Assembly (NCBI GenBank): GCA_029876055.1
Contig: CM056874.1
Location: 2,790,001 to 2,854,000, forward strand
DNA length: 64,000 nucleotides
From: Madurella fahalii
Taxonomy: Eukaryota > Ascomycota > Sordariomycetes > Sordariales
Direction: 5' to 3'
Every line of letters starts with the position of its first letter. Within the stretch, counting starts at the first letter, position 1. A program made the position numbers and the translations under genes. Below are positions 44,684 to 56,655 of this stretch, piece by piece. Under the pieces are notes generated by a model that was not told where the DNA came from, ran no database searches, and saw only the letters and a list, made by a program, of their open reading frames with translations.

Positions 44684-46666
44684 ATGGACAAGACGCAGGA
44701 CGAGCTGCTACGGCGGCCACTCTATCTCTACGGCCTCCCGCCAGAAATTCTCGACTCGCTTCGGCTTAAGGCGGATGCGGGGCTGCCTGCGCAGTTCGAA
44801 GATGCGTCGGCCGATTCCACACCTACTCGGGGACAGAGCCCTGCCCCAACTGCACCCGATAACATCCTCGGATCGCAAGCCTGCTCTCTCTGCGGCTTAT
44901 CCTTTGTTACAGTCCAGGAGCACCGGGACCACCTCAAGACCGACTTCCACCACTATAACCTCAAGCAGAAGCTGCATGGCCTCACACCCGTATCCGAAGC
45001 CGATTTCGAGAAGCTAGTGGACGAGCTAGAGGAAAGCATCTCGGGCTCCGACACACCAGATACCGACGACGAGGAGGAAGACGCATCGCGCAAAGAAACC
45101 ACACTGTCCGCTCTGCTGAAAAAGCAAGCTTCACTGGTCGACAAACGCAGCTCGAACGATGCCGGAGATGAGGAGGAACCTAAGAAAAGGAGGGGGACTG
45201 GAAGGCCGCCGTTGATGTGGTTCAGCTCTCCGAAACTGCCGGATAAGACGTATTTCGGGATATACAGGGCCTTGTTTACTCCAGAGGAGCTAGACAAGGA
45301 AGACACTATTATCGACGCCATCAAGCAGAGGCAGTTGCCGCCGATATCGATGCCTAAACCCGCAAAGGATGGAAATGCCGTGCCGCCTCCATACAATGGC
45401 AAGCACGTGTTTCTCTGCATGATTGGAGGCGGTCACTTCGCCGCCATGGTGGTCTCTCTGGCGCCGAAGCAGAGCAAGCATGGGTCGACCGGGCCGCTCA
45501 ATAGAGAGGCCGTTGTTCTGGCGCATAAGACCTTTCACCGGTACACGACTCGCCGGAAGCAGGGCGGTTCACAATCTGCCAATGACAATGCCAAGGGCGC
45601 TGCTCACTCCGCTGGTTCCTCGCTCCGTCGATACAACGAGCAAGCCCTTGTCGAAGATGTCCGGGGACTGCTCAAGGACTGGAAGGCCCTAATTGATACG
45701 TCCGACCTCCTCTTTATCCGGGCGACAGGGACAACGAATAGACGGACGTTGTTTGGGCCGTACGACGACCAGGTCCTACGCGCCAATGATCCCCGCGTCA
45801 GGGGCTTCCCGTTCAGCACCCGACGAGCGACGCAAAATGAACTCATGCGCGCCTTTATCGAGCTGACGCGTCTCAAAGTGAAGGAGATTCAGCCCGAAGC
45901 TGCCCCGGCTGTTACCGATGACGCAACTAAATCCTCCAAACCCAAGACGGAGTCATCCAAACCCGCACCGCCGAAACTAACAGAAGAGGAAGAAACCGCC
46001 ATCTTCCACACCAACCAAATCCAAGCCATGATCCGCCGCTCCAAACTCCCCGCTCTCCTCTCGTACCTCACCACCAACGGCCTCGACGCCAACTTCGGCT
46101 TCCAACCGGCCGACACCCAACAGAACCATCACGCGCCGACCCCCCTCCACCTCGCCGCCTCCCAAAACTCGGCGCCGCTCGTCACGGGCCTGCTCACGCG
46201 TGCCGGCGCCGACCCGACCGTGCTCAGCAGCGAAGGCAAAACGCCCTTTGACCTGGCCGGCGACCGCGCGACGCGGGACGCGTTCCGCGTCGCCCGCTCC
46301 GAGCTGGGCGAGGCGGCATGGGACTGGGACGCGGCGCGGGTGCCGGCGGCGCTGAGGCGGGAGGAGGCGGAGAAGCGGGCGGAGAGGGAGAGGAAGGAGA
46401 AGGAGGGCAGGGAGGAACAGAGGCGCAAGGCGGAGGAGGAGAGGCTGAAAGTCGAGGGGCCGAAGGTGGGGGCGGGTAATGGGAAAGGGGGCAAGGGAAA
46501 GGGGGGGATATTGAGCGCGGGCCCGCCCAAGACGGCCGAGGAGAAGAGGCAGGAGGAGATGAGGGGCTTGACAGCCGAGCAGAGGATGAGGTTGGAGAGG
46601 GAGAGGCGCGCCAGGGCGGCTGAGGACCGGATTCGGAGACTCCAGCAGGCCCAAGGCGGTGGGTGA
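44684..46666 (+). CDS. vms1: Vms1/ANKZF1-type peptidyl-tRNA endonuclease of ribosome quality control
   Basis: Intronless, 660 aa from ATG 44684 (MDKTQDELLRRPLYLYGLP). A C2H2 finger uses Cys67, Cys70, His83 and His89 (ACSLCGLSF...HRDHLKTDFH). The VLRF1 domain follows (about 175-415) with MIGGGHFAAMVV and the signature RRKQGGSQSAND, whose Gln (about 297) corresponds to the catalytic glutamine known in yeast Vms1. Ankyrin-like repeats lie at about 490-550 (TPLHLAASQNSAPLVTGLL, GKTPFDLAGD). The highly charged C-terminal coiled coil ends with RLERERRARAAEDRIRRL, consistent with a VCP/Cdc48-interacting motif. Vms1 releases stalled nascent chains from tRNA on 60S subunits and protects mitochondria. 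The identification is secure. Confidence 0.96.
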   Translation: MDKTQDELLRRPLYLYGLPPEILDSLRLKADAGLPAQFEDASADSTPTRGQSPAPTAPDNILGSQACSLCGLSFVTVQEHRDHLKTDFHHYNLKQKLHGLTPVSEADFEKLVDELEESISGSDTPDTDDEEEDASRKETTLSALLKKQASLVDKRSSNDAGDEEEPKKRRGTGRPPLMWFSSPKLPDKTYFGIYRALFTPEELDKEDTIIDAIKQRQLPPISMPKPAKDGNAVPPPYNGKHVFLCMIGGGHFAAMVVSLAPKQSKHGSTGPLNREAVVLAHKTFHRYTTRRKQGGSQSANDNAKGAAHSAGSSLRRYNEQALVEDVRGLLKDWKALIDTSDLLFIRATGTTNRRTLFGPYDDQVLRANDPRVRGFPFSTRRATQNELMRAFIELTRLKVKEIQPEAAPAVTDDATKSSKPKTESSKPAPPKLTEEEETAIFHTNQIQAMIRRSKLPALLSYLTTNGLDANFGFQPADTQQNHHAPTPLHLAASQNSAPLVTGLLTRAGADPTVLSSEGKTPFDLAGDRATRDAFRVARSELGEAAWDWDAARVPAALRREEAEKRAERERKEKEGREEQRRKAEEERLKVEGPKVGAGNGKGGKGKGGILSAGPPKTAEEKRQEEMRGLTAEQRMRLERERRARAAEDRIRRLQQAQGGG

Positions 46667-49600
46667 GCCGTCTTTGAGTTAGGGATTCCGAAGCGCTACC
46701 TGGGTTAAAATGTAGGGGGCGTGTAGAGTATGGGATCTATGATTTGTTGTCTGGTGTTGGCAATTTGAGATTTATGGCGCTTGACTGGGGTAGATAACGG
46801 GAATAAAGTTGACGGTAGGTTCTCTGCTGTCCATCAAAACCTTGTAGCTCTCCCTCCTGGAGTCCCAATGGTCTGCGTCCTTCGAGGAAGGAGCACCGTC
46901 GAGATTGTTGCCCCGTCTTGCGATGTACGTTTAGAACATGGTCTCGGGCTTCACGTAATTTTACTACCCACCATCCATGGCGCAGGTACATGCATCAGAT
47001 GTGAGCATCAGCCCATGCTGCTATATCTCAAGGATACTTTGCTAATATCATTCACGCGAGCAGACGACTGCAGATGGTGCATCAACGGTACACATATACT
47101 CGGTGGATTGTTTTGGAGGCAAGGCGTGCATTTCGAGAGTTGTGAGCCCAGACTAAGCTGCTTTGGATGAGGCGATTTGAGAGAGCCGGCCCGAGGCTCA
47201 ACCGGGAACCTCGAATCCATTACCAAAGAAATGTCCGAAAGAGGAAGGATGCATAACCGTGATTTCCATGTGCTGGGGGATGAGGGCCGATTTCGTCTCG
47301 GGGGGTTGTGTTTGCCGCCACGGTTCTTTTTAGTCCAACTCAGTTTCAGTCCAGAAACATTCCCACGCTCTCTGTAAGGAGCTTCTGCGTGTGGTCGGTC
47401 AGGCAGAGAATGGGAAGTTTCTCTACGCCGGGGTTATTTGTGTGCCGTTACTATTCTCCCCTCCCCTGCGCGCCGGGACGACCGGAGGCAACGGTTGTTG
47501 CGAGGTCGTCCGAGGGGACAGCCGGGGGTGCAGTGGATCCGTGAGAACCGGGCCCGCTGCCGGGGAACCCAGGAGCCCGGCACCCAACTGGGATGTCGAT
47601 CCGGTTGGTGATACACCCCGCAGCCCTGCATCATAATGCAGGGTATTGCGAGATATCCGGTGTGGGAATAGAAGTTGTTTTTGGGGGGGTTGTGGTAAGA
47701 ATACGAAGTTGTTCCGCCATCTGTGCCTCTTCTCTCCCGCACGAATAATTGCAGGGGAAGTGTATTAATAGGAAGGGGGGGTGGATTATTACTTTGACGG
47801 CGGCGGTGGTGTACAAACCAGGGTATTGTTAACGGGGGCTAAATATACAAGCACGCGGAGGTTTACGTGCAACATCTAGTTTGTTTGTATGCGGATAATT
47901 AAGGTTTGTTGAAGATCTTGTGTTGATCCGATGTCCTTGATGGGGACGTGCCGCTCGCCGACACTTCGGATCGCCGCAAAAGTGGACGATTGTGTACTTT
48001 CGCTGTTGGTGGACTCCGGGCCTCGCTCCTGACGGCCTACTTGTTTGCGTGCGGACCTAAAGTTCTTTTGTGCCAAGGGTTGTGCCCTTAGGACGTAGCC
48101 CTCATCCTTCGCGGATTTTACACGGCTCCGTGCCCTATCTTATGCTACATTTTCCACCTGTCCCACCGACCATTAGAGGGACCCATGATTGGGTTTGGCT
48201 ATGCTAACCCTGCACTTTTGGGACAGGATGGGGTCGTGCATATGGCCTCTGGCTTCGGTGCTGTGGTATTTTAGATGTTGTGGCGCCGGGGCTCTCGGGC
48301 CCGACAGTTGGAGGGAAGACTCCCACAGCGAGTGGTTGAGGTTTACTTGACTGAATGTGCGTTACAGGCCGAGAGCTCCGACGTTAGCATTTACGTCGAA
48401 CAGACGGGGGTAAAGGATTTTTTTCTCTTGCTCCCTCAAACGCCGAGAGAGGGTGGGTGGAGAAATCTGGGGGGAGAGGGCGAGGGAAGCGAGTGATGCG
48501 CGACAGGCAACGACCATGTTTGTGGGCATCTTCTCTCAGCATCCTGCAAGAGGAGCCGTTCGCATGCCGAAGGTAGCTCTCGCGTGCATGGAAACGATGC
48601 TATCCACAAGCCTGTCCACAAGTCTGTCCACGATCAACGGTGTTGACGATGCATTGGGAAAGGGGCAGTTGTTCTGCTAATGGAGAGCGGTGGAGCCCGT
48701 GCGTTGCAGGCTCGTAATACGATCAACTCGAAACAGGGCGTGTCCGCCCACAGTTGCACCACTTGTCTCGACCGGGAAACGTGCCCCCCCTGACGGTACC
48801 TTCTTGGCGCCGAAGCCTGTGGGGTAGCGCGGTTCTCGCCCGGCTTTCCAGCCATCACCGCGCTAACTACCTTACTGCGTAGCATTTCATGCAATCTCTA
48901 TCGACATGTTTGTGATGCTCCGTCGGGCGCACAGAAAAGAGCGGTAGAATCTGAAACCTTTTTGTTGTCGAAACGTTCAGACACGCCCGTCGTGGCACGG
49001 CCTGTTGTTGGTAGCGAATCAAGCCGTGGCTGCGGCGGTTGTCAACATGGCCCAAAAGTCGCACCGCTGATCTTTCCGATCTGACAGCGGCAGCGATTCG
49101 CCGGCATCGTGGCTTCGGGTCAGTCCCGCCTGAAAGGCGCGACCGAATTTCTCCGGCCGTCTGCGCTGGGCTTGGGCGCCCGGGCTAAAATTGGACCAAG
49201 CGGGCCCTGTATACTGGCCGGAGCTCACATGAGACGGCCTCAAGTTCGCCCACACGGAGGCTCTCTTGCTCTCTTGCTCTTTTGCTCTCTTGTTCTCTTG
49301 TGGAGATGGCACCCGCAAGTGCTCGGGTTGTCCGGCTCCCTGCGAACCGACTGCCCGCTGCCTCCGCGAGTCAGTGCAGCTGCAGCGTGATCCCCTTTGG
49401 GCACAGATAGCGCACAGGTCGCGTGGCGGCCGGTCGTCACCGTTGCAGTGGGCGGTGGTGCGAGATTGGCTTTGACATGACTTTTGGTCGGTCAAGGTCC
49501 CAGAGTCGCATGCCCAGGGTTGACAATGCAAGGTGGATAGTGGTGTTCGGCCCGAGAAGGGTGATTCGCTCTGATTCGTTTCTGCAGCAAAGCCAAGACT

Positions 49601-51282
49601 CTCTTGCCTCCAGGAAGCGCCCCACCGATCTGAAACGTGAAACTCTCTGGCGCCAGTCCACAAAAGAACAGCGGAAACTGCTGAAACGCGGCACTCGAAT
49701 CGGTGAGCATCCGCTGGCTGTCGACAGGCGGCTGCTCAGACACCGAAAATCTAGACTCCTTTGGCGGTCGTTATGGCTGGCATCTACTGTGTAGCGGACT
49801 CCGAAGTCCCAACGGCCACCTTTCAACCTGACATCCATTGGCGAACAACGGACCACATTACCTCCGCCCGGACCGAGGCACCGCAGTAGGCAGTCGGCAC
49901 CTATGGATAGGCAAACACACGTTCCTCCACTGCTTGTGGCGGGGGCTTGGGCGCCGCTCGGTTGGTAGGATAGCAGGGTTTGGTTCTCGGCCGGACAGTC
50001 TAGGCCCTGGATGCTGAACGCTCTCGGGAATCGCTTCTTTGCGGGGATCTCTAGCTGGGATGCGCGATTGCTCTTCTAGGCATAGCCGTATTCTCATAGC
50101 CCAGGCCCGGTGGCCAACACACGCAGCGGGGCCCGAAATCCGAACCACCACATCACCAGGTGCCGTGCACAATAATACACTACTACGCTCGGTATGCAAG
50201 GCACAACTGCTTCGTACCTGCAGTAGCGTGATCGATGTGGCTGAGCACGGCGCCGCCGGTTTCAAGCGGTGCCATTCGTGGGTGTCATGCTCCCACTCTC
50301 ACAATCTGGCAGACGACGGCTTCATGCGTTTGATGTATTGATGTCTTACTTGACAGGTACAGGATATTTGCAGCAAGTGGCTTCTGGACGTTGAATCAGT
50401 TGGGCGCCAATGCGAGCTTATGAATTATCCGATTGCTTTTTCGCGGGAAGGGGGGTTAGGAGGGTAAGACAGCTTCTCTGCGCTTCTGTTGCCAGAGGCG
50501 TAACCGATTGGGCTGGGTGGCTCCAGTCAACCCCCTGGCCAGATTTTCTTGCGCACCCCTGTCAACCTGTCAACCAACCATGCACGCCCAGCGCTGCCGC
50601 TTGTGAGAGCCGCGCGCCACCAAACTTTCTAACTGGACTCCCCTCGTTGATGGGTGGTAACCGCGAGGGCGGAGGGCGTTGCGTGCAGTCGCAGTCTACA
50701 ACAGAAAACGGGCCCTCGAGGACCACTCCCCTACGAGACATGGCAACCTGCAATTTCGAGTGTTGCCATTTCGGGCAGTGCTCTCAACTGCCGAGCTTTC
50801 TCATTGGCCCAACGTTACTCCGACATGGCATCGGGCAAAGAGATGCTGTGGGTTCCTGGACATCCTGGACACACCCAGGTCCCAGTCGTGGGCCTAGTTC
50901 CTTTGTCCGACATGTCGACCCTTGCCAGGTAGTGTGGGTGAATGGGATGGGTTGAAGGGTACACTTCAGCTCCCCTTGCTGTTGTGTATAACAACATCTG
51001 CCAACCCTCCTCTCCGTCGTCCTCCTTCTCCTCTCTTGTCAACCCGCCCGTGTTCAACACTTTCTTCCTTTTTCCGTAGAACCAACAGAGGCAAAGTCAT
51101 TCGCTTCTTTGCCTCGGCCTTTTTCCTTTCCACCCTTCGTTGTAACACTCGTTGGCAAGGCCGCTTCGTGCTCGACCTCCCTGCATTGGAAGGTCCCGAA
51201 GTACGCCCATTATACAGACCATATTCATCCAGTCTTATCGTTTCCTTGTCCGGTTCTTCGATACAAGCAGCAACACTTCACC
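46667..51282. other. gene-poor stretch, 4.6 kb
   Basis: No supported gene between vms1 and the CFEM gene. Local low-complexity sequence includes a CTCTTGCT-type repeat at 49260-49302. The last 300 bases are pyrimidine-rich and serve as promoter and 5' UTR of the CFEM gene. The open frames seen are short and lack domain-like content. Confidence 0.4.
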
Positions 51283-53269
51283 ATGAAGTCATTTGTTCCA
51301 TTTCTTGCCCTTGCGGCTGGGGTGACGGCAACCGTGAGTAGTCCTCCTTTTCATCCCAGCGCTTATCAGACGACTTACACCTAGTCGTTAGTTCCGCAAC
51401 GCCCCGCCGTTCACCTGCCCTGCCAACATCGACAACGAGTGTACCGACAAGCAGAAGCCTGGCTTCAGCTTTGACGATCTTGATTTTGGCGACTTCTTCG
51501 ACTACAATGATTTCAAGTTCAGCGGCTGGAAGTGCGAGGATGAGGGTGGAGGCAGAGGTCGAGGCGGCCGCTTTGCCCCTCGCACCGGCAGGAAGGTCAT
51601 TGGTGGCGTATGCCACTCCGACAAGAGGAACTCGCCCTCGTTTGGCTGCGGCCCTTCGATAGACAAGTTCTCCCTTGGATCGATCCACGTCAAGCCCGAG
51701 TTTGACTGCGATCTTGAGTTCCACTACGACATGCCCGATGGCTCGACTTGCAAGCACCGGAGCTTCTGCAAGAGGTCTGGTACTACCGTCCGCAACCGAC
51801 AGTGCGGTGGTGCGAGGAACGTCACCATCATCTACCCTCCCCAGTCCGGCAAGCCCAAGCCCAGCTGCAGCATCCAGGTCCCCACCGTCTCGTTCGACTG
51901 CAGCACCGCTTCCAGCACCAAGCCTCCCAAGACCACCACCAAGCCTGCCCAGTCGACTACCTCTGACAAGGTTACTACTACCACCGATAAGGTGAAGACC
52001 TCGGAAACGAGCACCGTCCCTGCTGAGACCAAGCCCACCACTACCAGCACTCCAAAGGCCACGAGCGACACTAGCACCGCTAAGGAGACCAGCACCTCCA
52101 CTGCTCAGGAATCCACCACGTCGTCTGTTGCGCCGGGAAGCAGCAGCAGCAGCAGCAGCATCCCGCCCAAGGAGAGCAGCACCAAGCCAGCTGAGGAGAC
52201 CAGCACCAAGCCAGCCGAGGAGACCAGCACCAAGCCGGCCGAGGAGACTACCAGCAGCAGCAGCAGCAGCAGCATCATCATTGTGCCTCCAGTCACCAAG
52301 ACTATTACCACCAGCTACCAGAGCACCTCGACCATCTTCACGACGAGCACTCAGACCATCACCCAGTGCGAGCCTACCAAGCCTGACTGCCCGGGCAACT
52401 CGGTTGTCACCACGGTGGTTACCATCCCCGTTTCGACTACCATCTGCCCCGTCACCGAGACTCGGACCACCGTCGAGAGCAGCACGGTCCCTGTGCCTAC
52501 CGGCCCCGCCACCACCCCGAGTGTCACGCCTTCTACGTCCGTGTCCAGTGGTAGCAGCGGCGTTGTCACCTCGGCCAAGCCTGTCGAGACCCTGCCCTGC
52601 CCCAGCGTTGTCCCGTCCTGCCTGAACACCTTCATGTTCATCGTCGGCTGCTTGGACAACACCGACGCCTCGTGCTATTGCCCCGACGCCGCTTTTGTCA
52701 AGAACGTCTACGAATGCTTCTACGCACACGGCGAGTCGGATGCGATCATCGCAGAGGCCGTTGCCTACTTCCAGGGCATCTGCGCTGGATTTGTCGGCCA
52801 GAACCCCGGCATCGCCACCGACGCCACCGTCACCACCTACATCACCGTCACAGCCACGCCCACCGTCGCCCCCGTCTACACGACCGTCATCGTGGATGCC
52901 ACCACCGTCGTTCCTTGCACTGACGAAGCCGGCGAGACCATCCCCAACTCGAGCACCACTGTCACCGTCAGCACCAGCATGACGGTCCCCCAGGTCGGCT
53001 TCACCACGGGCACCACGGGCGGCGTCGATATTATCCCCATCACTGCCGCCCCCATCGTCACCGGCACCCCCGGTGGTGGCAACGGTGGTGGCAACGGTGG
53101 CGGCGAGGTCGTTACCACCAGCGGCACGACCCTCACTGTGCCCACTGGCACCGGCGGCCTGTTCCCCACCACCACCACTGGCCGCCCGATCGTTACTGCT
53201 GGTGTCGGCCGTGTCGGCACTAGCTTTGGCCTGGCGGCTGCCGTCGCGTTTGCGGCGGTCGCTCTTTAA
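51283..53269 (+). CDS. CFEM-like, probably GPI-anchored cell-wall protein
   Basis: Exon 1 51283-51333 (MKSFVPFLALAAGVTAT), intron 51334-51391 (58 nt, GTGAGT to TTAG), exon 2 51392-53269; 642 aa. A signal peptide is followed by a Cys- and Asp-rich N-terminal domain (FRNAPPFTCPANIDNEC, DKFSLGSIHVKPEFDC), then a Ser/Thr-rich stalk containing three copies of an 8-residue STKPAEET-like unit. The CFEM-like module lies near 417-490: PCPSVVPSC, GCLDNTDASCYCPD, YEC and GIC. Only seven of the eight usual cysteines are present. A second Thr-rich stalk, a GGGNGGGNGGG run and a hydrophobic C-terminus (GLAAAVAFAAVAL) fit GPI anchoring. CFEM proteins can bind haem or act at the wall; the role here is inferred. 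Confidence 0.85.
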
Positions 53270-54246
53270 AGCATGCTTGAGAGCAGTGTATTTTTATTTT
53301 CCAAAGTCTTTTGTCTTCAAAAAAGAAGTTTCCTTGTCTCCCCGGACCCATTGGCAGGCCGTTTCAATCCATCGTCCACAAAGATCAGCGTCTGATTCTT
53401 CACGATCCTTACGGCAGCATAGCAAAGCGTTATCACGGCACAATATTACCTCAACGAACCCCGGGCGGTGGTTTGGTTCAGTTTGGTTTGATCGATCGGT
53501 CAGTCATTGGGGCGGTTAGCTTGTCTCATCATCGCTCCCCATGGCGTAGCATCATGGGTTGATTCATTTATCTTTGTTTTCGTTTCGTTTTGCAGGGAAG
53601 GACAAGCAGGGCTGGTATAGACATGCTTGGAAGGAAGAAGGCAAGGAAAGGCAACATATACGAGGCCTCCGCTCCTGAGATGTATTCCTGTGTATCTGGA
53701 TACAGTTTGCAGGCTGGCGGACTGTACATAATAGTTAATACCCCACCTAACCGGATCCCAATGGCTAGACCGATTCAATATTTTTGTCCGTTGTTTGTGA
53801 CCTAGGTGCCCTTATGGTCGAAACTTTTTAGAGATTATTGGCATGTCGGTGTTCGAGTCGAACCACCTTCCTGTAATAGGTACTTGGCTCACTCCTTAGC
53901 TTGGAGGTCCGTTAATTTCGTAAATGTTCGTATTAACTGATCATGGTAATTCTGTCCCTTAAAGAAAAGAAGTTATCTGGGGTGGTTTCCCAGTAGGCGT
54001 ACTCAAGGAAGTCAGAACGCAAAACAGTCCTCGATGAGCATCACGGTCACAACAAATCCTCCCCCTAATCTTAAAAATCGATTGCTAACTTACCTTATGC
54101 TTCGTAACAAAGCAAGGAAAAAGAAGACGAGAAAAAAAGAAACATCTACCCTCCATGCGTCGAGCGTGTTATCTGATCACCCATCCGAATAAGTGATCTT
54201 TTGTGCGGGGGCGGACGGTAGCCGACTACCACCACTTGACTTCTAC
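53270..54246. other. 3' flanks of two convergent genes
   Basis: Convergent intergenic region between the CFEM gene (+) and the His-rich orphan gene (-). No additional gene or structured RNA is supported. Confidence 0.5.
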
Positions 54247-56055
54247 TCATACCCCCACCGGCTGCCACCTCTCAAATCCAGCTGCCATCCCCCGGCGTCT
54301 CAGCAAATCCACATCCCCCGGCCATGCGCGGGCTAACAGCCTCAGGACCACTGGGACGCCGTGGCCTGGTCGGCCTTGCCGGCCTTGGCGGCGGCCGGGG
54401 AGGGAATGGGGGACGGACAACCACGCCAACATCCCTCCCTCCTCGGCTGCCTCTCCTACTGGAGCCACCGTCGTCTGGTGGCGTACGGAGCTCCGAGGGA
54501 CCCCCGACGGTTGCATCCCTCCCCCCTCGTCCTCTTTCGCGTCATCGCCGGGGCCGATGTCGGAGATGTCGGAGAAGGAGAAGGAGAAATGGCTCGTTGG
54601 TGGCACTGCTGGGTCGGGATGGTCATGAGGTTCGTCGGCATCCGAGTCGTCGTCCGAGATGGGGCAGCAGGTGGTTGTCTTCGTCGTGTTGGATTCCTCG
54701 CCATGATGGTGATGGTGATGGTGGTGATGGTCGTGGTGGTGGTGGTGGTGGTATTTCTGTGGTTCCTCAGGGTCTTGGTCTCCGGTGGAATCGGCTAGAG
54801 AGGAACCGAGTGAGAAGTGGCTGGCGAAAACGGGTGGAGAGGAGGGTGCTTTGCGTACCTTGCCGGTTAGTATAGCCCGTTGCCACTGCTCTTCTTGCTC
54901 TTGGGGCAGTCGGTCGATGAGGTCAACGGTGGAGAGGTCGCCGCCGTCCTCGTCGGAATCAGCCACTGAGGAGTCAAAAGAGAAACGGCTGGGGAGCTGG
55001 GGCTGGGATGGTTCTGTTCCTTTACTTGGGATCTCTTGCCGCTCGGAGAGATAGATGTCGATAATGCCGTCAAGTGGGTCAAATAGGCTCTCCGTTTCGT
55101 CCTCTCCGTCATCAGTATACGGGGAGGCCAGCGGCCCTGGTTGGCGCGGCCGGGAGTTGCTAGAATCTCCGATATCTCTGTAGCCGGACAATTCGGTTAG
55201 AGGATGACCTATGGGACCTGATATGTACGATGGCGTGCTAATATCACTGTGGCCCACGTCTTGTGATCTTGGCGTCTCGTTATTACCAACCTTGTTGGAC
55301 TCTTCGCTGTCATTCATCTGCGCGGGAAGTAATAGCCGCGTTGGGGGAACGCGCATCGTGACGGGGGGCGTGTGGGATACGGGATTATCCTGACCATCGA
55401 CGAATTCCCGAGGGATCTCACCGCACAGCTTATAGAGTGTTTCGAAGTTCACCTGCGGAGAGCTGAGACCCCGAAGATGTGGGTATGCGGACATGGGAGA
55501 AGCCCTCCGCGGCTGGACACTCAGGACACTGTCATCAAACGCTATGCAGCGAGGCATCTGTACAGATGAGCTCTGCCGTGCCCAATCCAGAGTGGACCGT
55601 CTGATTTTCTCAAGCCTCTGCAGCCAGTCTATTGGTGTTTCCAGGTCACTACACGGCAGCTCTCTGCCCAGCGCGACCAGCTCGCAGCGGGCACGGTTGA
55701 CTGCTTCCAGGGCAGGTGGTGGCCTGCCAAAGACTTCGTCAGCAGAGATTAGTTTTGCGGAGACACTGGTTGAGTAGCCGTGTCTATTCTTGTAGGCCCA
55801 GTAGTTCAAGATAGCGTTCACGTCTCTCGTATTAAAGCCCCTATAGAAGTCACGGCATTCGCGGCAGAAACCGTAGACGACTTCGGTCGTCTCACCATAG
55901 CGGCGACAGCGCAAGAGATCAAATCCGACGCAGAAACCCGTTGTCTCGAGAAATCCCCACCGCTCCTTCCTGTCATTTTGCGCTTCGCACTCGCGGGTTT
56001 CTCCTGCCTTGCCGTGTGCACACACCGTGTAGACCTTCCGGCTGACGTGGCACAT
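54247..56055 (-). CDS. uncharacterised protein with Cys-rich head and His-rich tract, 602 aa
   Basis: Single open frame from ATG 56055. Residues 1-90 contain paired cysteines (MCHVSRKVYTVCAHGK, CEAQ, GFCVGFDLLRCRRYGE, YGFCRECRDFYRGF), suggesting a small metal-binding or disulfide module. The sequence resembles short fungal orphan domains, but I cannot name it. The middle is acidic and Ser-rich with repeats of the form SRFSFDSSVADS, ASHFSLGSSLADS and TSHFSFSFSDISD. A run of six His, Asp and nine His sits near residue 440-456. The last 60 residues are Arg/Gly-rich and change character, so the true 3' end may involve an intron. No signal peptide or membrane segment is seen. Confidence 0.6.
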   Translation of the reverse strand: MCHVSRKVYTVCAHGKAGETRECEAQNDRKERWGFLETTGFCVGFDLLRCRRYGETTEVVYGFCRECRDFYRGFNTRDVNAILNYWAYKNRHGYSTSVSAKLISADEVFGRPPPALEAVNRARCELVALGRELPCSDLETPIDWLQRLEKIRRSTLDWARQSSSVQMPRCIAFDDSVLSVQPRRASPMSAYPHLRGLSSPQVNFETLYKLCGEIPREFVDGQDNPVSHTPPVTMRVPPTRLLLPAQMNDSEESNKVGNNETPRSQDVGHSDISTPSYISGPIGHPLTELSGYRDIGDSSNSRPRQPGPLASPYTDDGEDETESLFDPLDGIIDIYLSERQEIPSKGTEPSQPQLPSRFSFDSSVADSDEDGGDLSTVDLIDRLPQEQEEQWQRAILTGKVRKAPSSPPVFASHFSLGSSLADSTGDQDPEEPQKYHHHHHHDHHHHHHHHHGEESNTTKTTTCCPISDDDSDADEPHDHPDPAVPPTSHFSFSFSDISDIGPGDDAKEDEGGGMQPSGVPRSSVRHQTTVAPVGEAAEEGGMLAWLSVPHSLPGRRQGRQGRPGHGVPVVLRLLARAWPGDVDLLRRRGMAAGFERWQPVGV

Positions 56056-56655
56056 GTTGGATGCGAGAATTTAGCACGTGAAACTCGCCAGGGCGGATAG
56101 CGAGCGAAGACGGCGGACCAAGGAAGGACCAGTCATGTGCATCCAGAGGAGGGCCCGACGGCCGAACTAGGGATAAATAGGATGAAACAACAAAGGCATT
56201 GCCGTGTTAAGCGGACTGTGAGTGACTGAAAGACAAAAGTAAAACAGGTAGCATATTTCTGGAAAAAGGACAAAGAAATCGTAACCGGAGGTACCACCGC
56301 CCGCGAATAGCGTCCAAGAACAGCAGGATGGAAGCCATCGTTAAGGTTTGGCAGATTCTATTATCCAGCTAGCTTGGAAAATGAGTGGAACCTTAGTTGC
56401 AGACGGCCGATTGTTATCTGGCATCATCTGACATGAGCGTACACCAAGGAACGAGAGCGTGTCCAGTATGATAGGGAGCGGCCTCTGCGGCCAGAGCCCG
56501 AGAATCCGTGGCCTAAGTATTTCCGCGAACTCCTGTTTTTTTTTCTTTTTCTTTTTCTTTTTCTTTTCTTTTTCTTTTTTACCTGTCCACTTTCTTTCTA
56601 CATTCTCGCCGTTGCATTAGACACGCCCACCACTCGCACCCCCTGAATTGCCACG
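56056..56655. other. divergent promoter with pyrimidine tract
   Basis: Shared upstream region of two divergent genes. A tract of T runs broken by single C (56535-56580) lies 75 nt before the predicted start at 56656, a common arrangement in fungal promoters. Confidence 0.55.

Noticed and set aside
51278..52729. 483-residue minus-strand frame, Gly/Ala/Arg-rich
   Set aside because: Antisense to the Thr/Ser-rich CFEM gene; its composition follows from codon bias of the real gene.
53848..53876. Sequence resembling a tRNA T-loop (GGTGTTCGAGTCGAACC)
   Set aside because: It is a small palindrome without an acceptor stem, D arm or anticodon arm at the right spacing.
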